Shown here: positions 1 to 11,501 of the stretch, piece after piece
Numbering within the stretch: the first letter of the stretch is position 1
Layout of the letters: every line of letters starts with the position of its first letter
Source: Dermatophagoides farinae
Lineage: Eukaryota; Arthropoda; Arachnida; Sarcoptiformes; Pyroglyphidae
Assembly: GCF_024713945.1 (NCBI RefSeq)
Contig: NC_134682.1
Span: 2,914,001 to 2,978,000, forward strand
Reading direction: 5' to 3'
Length of the DNA stretch: 64,000 bases
Translations under genes and position numbers: made by a program
Notes under the pieces: generated by a model
The model's input: only the letters and a program-made list of their open reading frames with translations
The model's database searches: none
Told to the model about the DNA's origin: nothing

Positions 1-99
1 AAGGTAAGTTAAGATTTTTGCTATCATCCAAATTTCGAATTTCTGAAACGTTTTGTTTTTTCCATTATCAAGATAAAGCCATCTAAACTTCGGAAAAAA
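1..99 (+). other. 5' UTR with probable intron of the COX8-like gene
   Basis: The window opens with AAG followed by a strong splice donor (GTAAGTTAAG, GT at 3-4). A pyrimidine-rich stretch and an acceptor ending at 72 (ATCAAG) follow, giving an inferred 70-base intron at 3-72. The short leader 73-99 then reaches the ATG at 100. The transcription start and the first exon would lie left of the window. The size matches the other small introns here. Inferred from splice consensus only. Confidence 0.55.
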
Positions 100-342
100 A
101 TGTATAACATTCGTATGTTTCAACGTTTGGGACGTTTGGTTTCAAATCCAAATGTTCAATTACAAACCCGTCGAACATTGTATCCTCATTATATTAAATA
201 CATGGCAGTGAATGTTGGTCCAAAATCAATCGGTATCGTTGAAAAAACTATTGTCTATCTGGGATTTTTGTTTGGAATTCTTGGGCCAGCAACATACATT
301 ATGTATGATGTGGGCAAAAAACGTCCAGATAATAAACGATAG
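100..342 (+). CDS. COX8: Cytochrome c oxidase subunit 8-like, mitochondrial
   Basis: This is an 80-residue single-exon frame. COX8 is a small nuclear-encoded subunit of respiratory complex IV with one inner-membrane helix. Residues 1-40 are basic and free of acidic residues (RMFQRLGRLV, QTRRTL), as expected of a mitochondrial targeting presequence. Residues 44-80 follow the COX8 pattern: a G-I-x-E start (IGIVEK), one hydrophobic helix of about 20 residues, the turn GPATYI (compare the LPAGWIL-type turn of animal COX8), then a short basic matrix-side tail (KKRPDNKR). The length is right for a COX8 precursor. The AAAAAATG context supports this start. A polyadenylation signal AATAAA lies at 464-469. 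Other small single-span mitochondrial subunits are possible, but COX8 fits the helix-turn-tail order best. Confidence 0.72.
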   Translation: MYNIRMFQRLGRLVSNPNVQLQTRRTLYPHYIKYMAVNVGPKSIGIVEKTIVYLGFLFGILGPATYIMYDVGKKRPDNKR

Positions 343-964
343 AATGAATGAATGTATCAAAAGAAAAAAAAAATTATAATCGCAATTCAATTCTATTTGA
401 ATCGATCAATTTGTCTGTCTTGTTAGAATTTTTATTTGCCCATAAATTTGAATACGATGTATAAATAAATCAGTAATGATCTATAGATTTTAAAAAAAAG
501 TTATTTAATTTCATCAAAAAAAAAAAATTATCAGGTTCCATATTTATTCATTCATTTCATTTATGAATGAATCCAATGAATCCTTGGACTGGTGGTGGTA
601 GTAGTATTTGAAACAATTAGTGCGACTACTTTGATGTTGAAATATATAAACACACATTGAATTGGTAGTGGTATACAAAACTGTACTATTTGTGATATAT
701 ATACATTTTTAGTGATTGAATCGTATCAAAATAAATTGTGTTGGAAGTTTTTGGAACGATTGCATTTATCATCATAATAATAACATAATCGATTGATGAT
801 TTCTTTTAGATCAATATGGTAGTTGTAATATGACAAATGACAAACATCGTCATCATCATCAATAAATAGAAATTAAATTAAATAAAAATATATTTTGTAT
901 CACGAATTTTCTACAAAGTTCTTGTTATTATCATTCATGTAGTCGTACTGATTACGAATACAAG
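343..964. other. Intergenic spacer between COX8-like gene and TOLLIP
   Basis: This stretch holds the COX8-like 3' UTR with an AATAAA signal at 464-469, then AT-rich sequence that must include the TOLLIP promoter and 5' UTR. It has short GAATGAAT and CAT runs and poly-A tracts. I see no TATA-type promoter I would trust and no coding potential. Confidence 0.6.
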
Positions 965-2160
965 ATGAGCGAAACCAAACCGAAAAAATTGTTAAGTCAA
1001 ACAATAAATGGTGATGATCATAATGTTAATCCTGATTTAAATTCATCTGAATCAACAACAAATGATCAAAGTGTTAAGCAAAAAATGCCAAACGTACAAA
1101 ATGTAAACGGACATTCCGTTGTTCTTGGACAACTACCAGATGATTTTCTTCGTCTTGATTCTGCATCGGCAACGAATCAACGAACTTGTAACCAGATTGA
1201 ACTTGACGAAGAATTGGCTGCATCACTTCAACGACAATATGATTCACAAGCATTGGCACAACAACGTAACGTAGCCAATTGGAATTCCAATTATCGTGCT
1301 TATTTGTCCATAACGTTTGTTGAAGCTCATTTGGTCAAAAATTATGGCCTGATGAGCATGAGTCCATATGTTCGAATTCGAGTTGGCAATACCATCTATG
1401 AAACAAGAACCAGTACTCGAGGTGGAAAGAATCCAAAATGGAATGAAACTTGTCGTTGGTAAGTTTTTTTTGTTTATAAAGCTAAATGATATATAAGGTT
1501 TATCTAATTTGAATAATTTTAGTTATTTACCAATCGGATGTGATACCATCGCAATAGAATTGTATGATGATTGCCTATTTACGCAGGATGAATTAATTGC
1601 ATGGGCAACGTACAAAGTACCTGAAAATTTTCTACGATTCACGACAGAAACACCTGAGCATTCATTTGAGGAGAAAATTGTCTTGTCAGGCAAACAAGGT
1701 GAAGGATTGGAAGGTGAATTGTTTATTTCTGTCAATTCTAAGGTAAGTTATTATTTTTTTTTGTTACCATATTCATGCTATAACCTGATTCTCATTGATT
1801 CGAATACAGCCTGTAACGGCCGAAACATTGCGTACATACATGACGGCACCTATTTACCATTCACATTTGAACGCACCCGGAATGCTTATTTCCGGTCCAC
1901 CAATACTTGCGGCTCCATTGATTGTTCATCAAAGTCCTGTTCCGGCAACCACTTTATTACCACCATCATCTCGACAGCCGCAGCAACAAGTTGCTGTCCA
2001 ACCACAGCAACCTATACAAATACGTGATGAAGATGTTCAAACATTAAAGGAAATGTTTCCTAAAATTGAAATCGATGTAATCAAATCTGTATTACAAACT
2101 GAACGCGGTAATCTTGAACGTTCAATTACCAATCTGCTGGAATTAAATTCAACTACTTAA
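965..2160 (+). CDS. TOLLIP: Toll-interacting protein (C2 + CUE adaptor)
   Basis: The coding exons are 965-1458, 1523-1742 and 1810-2160, joined with GT/AG introns of 64 and 67 bases; phase is kept and the product is 354 residues. TOLLIP is a ubiquitin-binding adaptor that dampens Toll/IL-1 receptor signalling and links endosomal Tom1 to cargo. A Tom1-binding-like motif LPDDFLRLD sits at residues 57-65 (vertebrates have LPQDFLR). A C2 domain spans about 110-235, with KNYGLMSMSPYVRIRVG, GGKNPKWNE and, across the first junction, CRCYLPIGCDTIAIELYDD. A proline/glutamine linker leads to a CUE domain at about 311-351 with the ubiquitin-contact motif EMFP (319-322) and a terminal dileucine NLLEL. 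The N-terminus is longer than in vertebrates, with a polar stretch over residues 1-50. A polyadenylation signal lies at 2317-2322. Identification is firm; exon ends are inferred. Confidence 0.95.
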
Positions 2161-2530
2161 ACATTACATATTACTTCCTTTTCGACTACATCTTTTGTGC
2201 AACAAACATATTTATCTTGATACTAATTCACTTTTTCCTTTTTTTTAAAAAAAAAAAACGAAAGCAAATCTTTTAATTATTGTTATGTTTCGCTTAAATG
2301 TTTTTTTTTTAATAATAATAAATCGTTGCAATCATCATTGATTCCAATACATGAATTGATGAATGAAAAAAATTTCATCTTACATGATAAGGTCAGCGAA
2401 CTGAACGAAGAAAAAAAAATTCTTAATAATGATAAATGTTATATAATGAAAATTAAAAATTCATAGATGATAAGATCCCTTGATGATGATGGTAAGTGGT
2501 CCGTAAAAAATTCGATTAATTATCCGTTAG
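2161..2530. other. Convergent 3' region between TOLLIP and the coiled-coil gene
   Basis: The two genes point at each other across 370 bases. The TOLLIP 3' UTR carries AATAAA at 2317-2322. For the minus-strand gene no AATAAA is evident; a TTTAAT (ATTAAA on the minus strand) near 2273 is a possible signal, which would make the two 3' UTRs overlap. No coding potential was seen. Confidence 0.5.
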
Positions 2531-4918
2531 CTACAGACATGAAATTTTTTGTTGATCCGATACGTTTTTGTTCTTAATTATATCCGAATTAATAATATTA
2601 TTATTATTAATCATCGGAGCTAAAATTGTTGACGAACGTTTTTCAAAATAATCAACATTATCAACAAGACATTCGGTCAATTCGGATAGATCTTGTTTAC
2701 ATTTTTCACGTAAACGATTTTCTTGACGAAATTGTGACAATACAAGATTTCTTTGATTCATATAATACAATAGTTTTCCATATAATTTCGGTATTAAACG
2801 ATCAGCTAAATTTACTCGCATACGAAGCTGTTCAATTTCCGCACCATCTCCATTTGACATTTTCCCTCTAGTAATTGGTCCACAAAAAGATTTATCTCGT
2901 TCTTTTATGCCATCATAATTCTGGTCATGGTTATGATTTTCTTGATTATGATGACAAGTATGATGATGTTTAAGACTATGATCATTTTGATGAAAATAAT
3001 TATGATTATTACTAGGATTGTAAGACGAAGATGAATTCCTAGTAATGTCGTTGTCCTTAGATTTGGATGAATGTTGTGATTGTGATGATGTTGATGATCC
3101 GATTGACATTGCCGGTAACGATGAGTTCATTGAGCCACTACTACTACTACTCATTCTCATCATCATCACCATTCTTTGTTGTTCATCATCATTTGTTCCT
3201 GCCATTGATGTATGTTCACTGTTATCAATATTATTTGTTTGATCCATATCATAATCTAGATCCGATAATGTCAACAATGATTGCATATCCGTTTGTGATG
3301 GTATTAGATCCGTACTACAACCACTATCATTATCATGTCGACATGAATCACAAATTTCTTCACAATAAACAACATTTTCATTGTTTGTGTTTTGTCTATT
3401 GGTCAAATGATGATCATTTTTCACATTATTTGCCATTTCAATAGTCATAGTCTTTGAATCTAAATTGAAAAATGAATTTATCATTCGTTCTTCTTCAAGT
3501 GAACAATCATTTCTTTCATTATGTTGATCACTACTGCTATGTTTTTCCATTTCATCATTTAACACCATTGAAGTATTATTTTTAGTCATCGATGTTGTTG
3601 TTGTTGTTGTTGTTGTAGAATAATATTTGTCATGAATCAATTCTTGAATATCATCACCATCATCATGCATCATACTCATCATCATCATCAACATTGATGT
3701 TGTTTGGCTTCCGACATCACTGCCACCACCACCACCACCACAACCACCACTTTCATTCAACGGATCACGATCAACATTTGGACTTAGACAAAGCGATGAT
3801 GATGATGTGGATGATATTGATGGTGAATCCATATGATAACTGCTACTACTATTAGAGAAGCTATTATTATAATTATAATTTCGTTCAACATTTTCGGTCC
3901 GTTGATTGTATGATAATTTCCGGTTACTATAATTATTATGGCGCCATTCATTCAACATTAATGGAATGCCATTACGACAGTTTAATAGTGAATTTAATTC
4001 ACGAATAATTTCATTCTCTTTTCTTAGCTGCTGATTTTCCATTTCGAATTGTTGTATTTTTTTATCAATTAATTTGACCAGATTCATAAAACGCATTTCA
4101 CTATTAAGATTATGTAGGCAATTCGTCGATGATGATGATGATGATGATGATGATTCTTTATTTGTTAACCAATGTGATGTTTGATGTACAACAGATGACC
4201 AAAGATGGCCGAATGACCAACATGGTGATTGTAATGGATTGGATGAAATATTTTCTGGATGATTATATAATTGATCACAATATGGACCATGACATAGTTT
4301 AAATTCCAATAAACGCATATCACAAGCACAACATTCACAACAATGTTGTTGAACAAAATTTTTCAAACACAATTCATGTGATTCTAATGAAAGCATCACT
4401 TCTTCAGTACGGGCTGCTGTATTCTCTAAATTTCGTCGTAATTCATTGATACGGTTAGCTGATTCTTGTTTAATTTCCATTATATTCGATACAAGACATT
4501 CATTTTGATCAAGTAAATCTTTGACCATATTACGTAAAAGATTTACATATTTCTATATATTCAAAACGATATAGTGAAAAAAAAGAAAAATTTATTAGTC
4601 AAATAATTGAAAAACATAATTAATTCATTATTAATTTAACTGAATCCTTATCATACTAACTTGTTGATCTATGCTTGCTATTAATGAATCGTCTAATAGC
4701 CATTTTTCACATTCTAAACGATATTGGTTAAATAAATCATCACAATCGGATAACTGTTGTTGTTGTTGTTGTTGTTGATTTTGGTCACTGTGTTCCATTT
4801 CATTATTATTATCATCACCATCATCATCAAAATCATCAATACAAGAATTCAAACTAGACAATGATGATTGTCCACCAGTATTGGTAATTTTCATTGCCAT
4901 CGTTGCTATTGGATTCAT
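2531..4918 (-). CDS. Coiled-coil, low-complexity protein of unrecognised family
   Basis: There are two coding exons, complement(4661-4918) and complement(2531-4552), with a 108-base intron. The donor (CAACAA|GTTAGT) and acceptor (ATATAG|AAATAT) join in phase 0, giving 759 residues. The start is placed at 4918 (MNPIATMAM) because upstream residues in the same frame look like translated UTR. Residues 1-60 are acidic and end in a polyglutamine run. Residues about 62-160 read as charged heptad-like coiled coil (LFNQYRLECEKWLLDD, IKQESANRINELRRNL), followed by a cysteine-rich CCECCAC segment. A second coiled coil follows at about 245-270. The middle is serine, threonine, asparagine and histidine runs. 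Residues about 655-735 (EIEQLRMRVNLADRL onward) form a final conserved-looking coiled coil. I do not recognise the family; a cytoskeletal or centrosomal scaffold is only a guess. Confidence 0.75.
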
Positions 4919-6166
4919 GATGATACGTAATAATTTGAATTCATATAAAAAACTATCGATTTGTTTTGATGTAATCAAAAAAAAAAATGTATACAATAAA
5001 CAACACGTATGGAAAATGGAAAAAAAACAAAAATCCACTACCATTCAACCAATAATTTGAAAAATAAACATGATGGCAATCATCATCATCATCACACACA
5101 CACATGTACATGAACCAAAAAAAAAATTAGGACAATATTTGACATGAAAAACTTGAAGCAAAACGACAAAACAATAACACTGTTAATTCATATATAAATT
5201 GATGATGAATGATAATAATTAAAAAATGATGAGCATAATCATCATCAATGGCGAAAACGTGATAATAATCGAACGAATGGATGGATGGATGAATAAATAT
5301 CTGAGAAGAATTTTTTTTTTGTTTGGTTTTTACGATTTATTTATCTATATATAAAAGTATGAGTCAAACAATTTGTCATAGTCACACACACACACATACA
5401 CACTGATGTTATCGGTTGTACAAATAAAAAAAATTGATAATTGCCAATGGCAATGTTGTGAATGTTGGATGATAACAAGAATTTTTTTTTTGTTAAAGGA
5501 GAAAACAAGCAACATCAAACAAGTATTCCGGTGTCGTTACGGATGTCCAAATGTGTGCAATCAAATGGAATATATCAAATAACAGGCAGATGGATGATAT
5601 AACAGAAAACAACAACAACAACCAGACACAAATAAAACATCAATGGATCAATACGATATGGTCATTATAGATAGTTTATATTATGGATGACACGGCAAAA
5701 TCTATGATGATGGTGATGATCATGATGATGGTAAAATTTCATTTTTTCTTAATCCATCAGTGTCATATCGTCAAAATGATGAATTAAAATAAAATTACTT
5801 TAGATATAATCTACATTAAAATATAAAACAAAAAAAACAATGAAATATGAGCAAGGGTGAAAAAAAAATTCATCCGGCTCATCCAAAAATGTGTGTGATC
5901 ATAAGAAACGAAAATAAAAATAAAAAACGTGGAATATGATGACTTGAAGAATCGTAATATAAATCTGTCTGCGTGTGTGTTGAGCAATATTATTAGGATT
6001 TTTTTCTTCTTTTTTTTTGATGAAATAGTTGAAAGTGTTTAGCTATATATGATTGTTGCAATGCAATTTCGATGAACCACCATCTTGATAATGATGATGA
6101 TTTTTTTTTATCACCACAAGAACAAAAATATACAGAAAAAATTTTTTTTTTTATAAATCACAAACT

Positions 6167-6202
6167 ACCACCACCACCACCACCACCATCATCATCATCA
6201 TC
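6167..6202 (+). repeat. (CCA)n to (CAT)n compound trinucleotide repeat
   Basis: About eight CCA units pass directly into about five CAT units. This is a compound microsatellite typical of the window. Confidence 0.85.
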
Positions 6203-7051
6203 GAAGGATGTCGCATTGAAAGAAAATATTCATACATGTACATGATGCATATGTCAACCAACAACGGAACTCTCATAAGATGATGATCGTCTATGTATGT
6301 ATACATTTAAATTCACAAATGTAAATGATAAACGAAATTGAATGATGGATAGAATCCAAATGGCGTCGAATCATTATTGAGTTGAAATTTTAATTTTACC
6401 GTTATATTACTATATGACATCGTCGGGTGCCGATGATGATGACAATAATAAAATTATTTATTATTTTTTTTCTGAATCAATTTTTTTTGTTTTGTTTCTG
6501 AAAGAGACTAAAAAGTGAGAAGAAAAAATCTTGGCAGTTAACGGGAGAGACAGAAAAAAAAGTTATCACGGTGTAGAAGAATAAAAACAGAGAACAACTA
6601 CAACAACAACAACATGGCAAAATGATTCAAGTCACGATGATGATGATGATCATCATCATTATTACGACTTTACGACTTTTGACATTGATCTCATTTCTCT
6701 CTCCCTATCTTTTTCTCTCTACAACTTGTTGATGATAATTTTTCAATTTTCAACATTTATTTGGCGCCAATTTTTTCTTTTTTTTCCTGCAAAATGAGAT
6801 TTTGTTTTTTGTAGAAGAAAAAGAACAGATAATTCAATGACACTGAACAAGAAAATTATTTCAAACAAAAAAAAAACAAAAATGAATGACACCTGTTGTC
6901 GATAGTGGGATAATGATTTTTTTTTCTTACATTCCATTTTGGATCGATTATAGAGAGAATTGATGTTGATGATTATTTGAATTTTTCAACAACAACAACA
7001 ACAACAACAACGATGATGATGATATCCCACATTGAATATTTTGACAATTAT

Positions 7052-7081
7052 CATGATGATGATGATGATGATGATGATGAT
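7052..7081 (+). repeat. (ATG)n microsatellite
   Basis: An uninterrupted run of about ten ATG/GAT units. It generates open frames of poly-Asp and poly-Met on one strand and poly-Ile on the other, none of them credible genes. Confidence 0.85.
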
Positions 7082-10000
7082 AATGATAACGACAGTTTAA
7101 ATTTGGTCTTTTCATATCTTTTTTTTCTGCAATTTATCACACACACACACACATTATTTACAATTTTTTTTTCTTGGATTCAAGGTTCATTGAATGTGAT
7201 AAAATCAATTTTCGTTTTCTTTTTTTTTTTCTTCATTCCAAAAGTCAAAAGTCATCAATTTTTTTTTTTTGCAAATCAAAAAAAAACATCCATCTTCATC
7301 ATTATCATCATAATAATGATGATTGATGGAGAAAAAAAAAGTGTAAAAATGAATTTGATGAATTGAAAATAATATGATGATGATATGATGATAAAAAAAA
7401 CCTTGACATTTGATGAATGTAAAAATCATTTTAACACTTTAATGACAATAAATAAATATAACTACTATGAATGAATAAAATGTGTGAAATGTAAATCAAA
7501 CATCATCATCATTATCATTATCATTAGATGAATGTTGTTGAAAAATTTTGAAAATTTTTTTCAACTAATTACATATAGTCATTCATTCATTCATTCATTA
7601 ACCCATTGACAATCAGAATTTTTATTTTATTTTTTGTTTAATGAATATCATTGTACAGGATGGAAAAAAATGAACATCCTATTGTTTGTTGGATGTTTGC
7701 ATATTTATTATCCTCAAAAGTCATATAGAGACGAAATGAGAAAATGAAAGTTTTCATTTTCTATGAACAAACAAACAAACAAAAAAAAATAAAAATCAAA
7801 CCATGTGATTTGATGATACATTACATACGAATATCATCATCAACATCATCATCAAGAGCTATATTTAGCCTGTTGTTGTTGTTGAATTATTATTTCCACA
7901 TTCCAACAAAATGAGCGAAAATTTTGTCTATGAAATATGAAAAAAAAACATATACCATGAATATACGACAATGATGATGATATCATCATCATCATATCAT
8001 CCGGATAATTATATTCTCGAAAACAAAGTAGTTAGGCATCACCAAGTAAATTTTTTTTTTTAAGGAAACAAAATCTTTTCCACTTCAATGTTAATAATTA
8101 GACTTTTATTGTCAAATTTTTTGTTGTTGTTGTTGTTGGTCCGCTACCTATTGTAGTTTTTCATTCATATTCAATTCATTGTTTGTTTTATTACAGAAAC
8201 AAGCACAGAGAGAGAGAGATACAGGAAAATAATCTAAATATACAAAAAAAAAGAAGAAATTAAATTATTTTTGTCATCATCATCATCAATTGATGTGTTG
8301 CGAAATTTTTTTCTACAAACAAACAAACAGAAAAAAAACAATGTGAGAAACATACACACAAACACCTACAATAAACAAAGTTTCACAAGTTAATTGTTGT
8401 TATGAAATATAAAGAAAAAATTTGTTGTTGTTGTTTTTGTTCCAAAATAGCAGTGAATGAAAAAAAAAAAATTCAGGAAAAAAAACCACCTTCGCATGAC
8501 AATGTTATTTTTTTTTCATTTCCATTCAATCATCTTCATATATGTTGATGTTTAATTTAATGATAATTTAACACAACACATATGTGGACAAATGTAGAGC
8601 AATGTGGACATACACACACACACATACACATCAATCAATCATCAATGAATTTTTGATTGAAGATTTTATCATAATAACAACATGAATATGAATAGGAATA
8701 GTTAAAAGGATGAAAAATATATTTTCACACACACACACAAACACACACCACTTTTAACCATCGTCATCATCATCATGATCACTACCAACACCTACACCTC
8801 CTAATTAGTCATCATCATCATGAATATTTTTCTGGGTTCCAAGTGTGAATGATGAAACAAAAACCTTGAGAAATTTTTTTTTTTTGAAGTGAAAGAAATG
8901 AGATTGGATATTTGTGCATGTGTGCGTGTGTAGGTGAGTGGTGGGAGGAGGTAGGAGTGACAATTCTTTGATAATGAATGGTAATTGTAAATATTGCAAT
9001 TACATTGCTTGGCCACCGTTAATAAACGGCAATGACCAGTGTCGATTGTGTGTGTGTACATGTGTGAAGTACAATAACAACAACAAATAACAAAAAAAAA
9101 TTGACAAAATGATAAAAATTAGAAAATTATTAACAAACATAAAATTCAACTAAATCCATAAATTACGCCTACGCAAACAGCAAACAAAAAAAAACTGTCA
9201 CGATAAATAGCATCAAAAGCCGAAAACGAAAGTCAATCATTCATGATGTGAATGAATGAGAAAAGATAACTTTCACAGAAGCTGATTAGAAAACGGATTT
9301 TGTTGTTGTTGTCGTTGTTGTGTCTTGAAACAAATTAATCAAGATCAACAAATGTGATTATCCAAAACGAAAAAAAATTGAAACAATTAATGGATTAATC
9401 ATTTCGTTATCATATTAACAGGGCAAAATCTCAGAATTTTTTCGCTCCGAAAAAAACTAGATTTCAGAGATGGCACCGTATGTATTCGAAATTTCATTTT
9501 GTTCTGACCTGTTAATGACAATAATGAAAATTCGAATTCAATTAACAACAGTAAATTAATGATGATGAGAAAATTCATTTTCCATAATTTATGATAATGA
9601 TGATGATAAAATCTATCTGTCCGTTTATCTTTATGTTTGAAGCATGATGTTGATTATTTTGTTCTCATGTTTATACATAAGATTCGAATACAAAAACAAA
9701 ATTTGGATGTAAAGTCTTTGATTTTCATTATTTTCCATCGCATTTTCTTGTTGATGATGGTGATGATAATAATAACTTGACCACACACATAGGGCGAGTA
9801 TGTCCAAATTTTTGGAACGAATAATTTTTTTGTTGTTGTTGTTGCTCTAAATTCCATCGAAACGGATGGATTACATTTAGCGGTGGATAACGATGGTGGT
9901 GGTGGTGGATAATCTAAATATTATAAATGATTAATTTTTTTCTATTCGAAAAAATTATATTTGAAACAAGAAAGAAAAACCCCGCCAACGAACAATTTGT

Positions 10001-10545
10001 AACTAGAACACGAGCAATCTTGTTGAATCAAATTTCAAAAAAAAGAAAGTTTTGAAAAAAACAGAATTTTTTGTTGTCAAGAAATTACATACCAGGATTT
10101 CGTCATTATAATGAATGAGATTTTGTTATGGTTTTCTATGTATAGTTGCTGATGTAAATATCGTTTGTTCCACTATTATGGATCGTTGTCAATAAATTGA
10201 TCAATCAATCAATTTTTCGCTCTTTAAAAATTGAGTCATTGTATGACTAAAATGTTTTTTTGAATGATACAAACTTGACTCATTGCTCAATATTGACGCG
10301 TTGGTGTGTTGGAAGAAACACGGATGCGGCTGGACATATTTGGTCATCGAAAACATTGATCCATATTTTTTTCATCATCATCATCATCATGATCATCAAC
10401 AATAATAACAAGCATCCTTGACGTCGATAATTTTCGTATGTAATTACGTGAATAGACAAAAAAAAATATTTGAAAATATGAAAAATTACAATAAAAAAAA
10501 AATCGAATAAACTATTTTCAAGAGAAAAACGGAATAATTATTTCT

Positions 10546-10583
10546 AAACAATCGATGATTAATTACAAAATAATCGATTGTTT
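10546..10583. repeat. Perfect 11-base inverted repeat
   Basis: AAACAATCGAT (10546-10556) faces its exact reverse complement ATCGATTGTTT (10573-10583) across a 16-base spacer. It could form an AT-rich hairpin or a paired protein-binding site; function unknown. Confidence 0.6.
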
Positions 10584-11096
10584 TTTGATATTTCGAATTT
10601 TATTTGTTAGTGAATTTTAATCGAAAAAAAAATATATCTTCAAATTCAAATCACAAAAAAGTCAATTTGAGAAATAATAAATTGTGTCTTTCTTTATCTT
10701 TATGTGTAAATGTATGTTGTGGATGTGTTTCTATGAAATACCATCTCGGATGGTTAAATTTTTGATTCATTTTCTAAATTTCTCATATTAATTTTAACAA
10801 TGACAATAAAGATGACAAACAACATAACAATGGGTTTTTCTGAATACAAAAAAAAACATCAGGAAAAATTTTGATTTGAATTTGAATGTTCAAAATAATC
10901 GATATATATAGATGATTAGTGAAAATCATGCACACACACATACACAAACAAGGATAGAGAATTTGGAACGGAATCGTTATTGTTTTTTTTTTTTTGAAAC
11001 ATTCGAACAACGGATATTTCAAAGTGTGGGTGTGTGCGTGTGTATCTCTCCAAATACTAAAATAAAATTGATTGAAAATTGAAAACAAGTGTGTGT

Positions 11097-11119
11097 TGTG
11101 TGTGTGTGTGTGTGTGTGT
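11097..11119 (+). repeat. (TG)n microsatellite next to the GC-rich island
   Basis: An uninterrupted TG run of about 11 units lies directly before the non-repetitive island 11120-11235. Confidence 0.85.
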
Positions 11120-11168
11120 AACTATAGAAACCCACCGTCAGGCACGAACGTTAAAATTGACACCTTTG

Positions 11169-11221
11169 GCTGGGTACCAAGCAGGGGGGCGGCGCAGCCG
11201 CCACACCTGCGGGTATCCAGC
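11169..11221 (+). other. GC-rich nested hairpin, possible structured RNA or mobile-element end
   Basis: Three nested stems can be read. The outer stem is GCTGGGTACC (11169-11178) with GGTATCCAGC (11212-11221), ten pairs including one G-U wobble. The middle stem is GCAGG (11181-11185) with CCTGC (11206-11210), five pairs. The inner stem is GGCGGC (11188-11193) with GCCGCC (11197-11202), six pairs around a GCA loop. Internal bulges are AA opposite G, and GG opposite ACA. The GC content is far above everything around it. The surrounding unique segment (about 11120-11235) ends in a nine-base poly-A run. I tested it by eye against hammerhead core motifs and tRNA B-box consensus and neither fits. 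Confidence 0.7.
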
Positions 11222-11501
11222 TATATTGACCGTCAAAAAAAAAGTCATGTGTAATAATATTAATATAACAACAGTAATAACATGATGATTCCAACAATAA
11301 CAAATTATGCAAATTAATTTTTTTTGTAACAAAAAAAAAAAAAAAAATAGAAACACGTTGTATATGCGAAATGTGAAAAAACAAAACAAAACAGAAAAAA
11401 AACTAAAAAAAATGCTTTGGTTTTTGCAATAGTGGACGAATTGCTGGGCGCCGTGTGTATTCTGTTCTAAGAAAAAAAAAATTTTCTACAATTTTTTATC
11501 A

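Larger units (their letters stand above)
4919..11501. other. 6.6 kb gene-poor interval upstream of the coiled-coil gene
   Basis: This interval lies between the 5' end of the minus-strand coiled-coil gene and the 3' end of the minus-strand carrier gene. It must hold the former's promoter. I found no frame with family similarity. It contains (CCA)n/(CAT)n at 6167-6202, (ATG)n at about 7052-7081, many CA, CAA and GAT runs, a perfect 11-base inverted repeat at 10546-10583 and the GC-rich hairpin at 11169-11221. Open frames here are translations of simple repeats. Confidence 0.6.

Noticed and set aside
11120-11235. Hammerhead ribozyme or tRNA-like gene in the GC-rich island
   Set aside because: GAAAC is present near 11127, but no CUGAUGA core exists upstream, and no GGTTCGAATCC-type B box is present; both were dropped.
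11072-11389. Several overlapping 60-100 residue frames on both strands
   Set aside because: They are open because of the GC-rich hairpin island and flanking TG/A tracts; frames on both strands are equally open, which argues for structure rather than coding.
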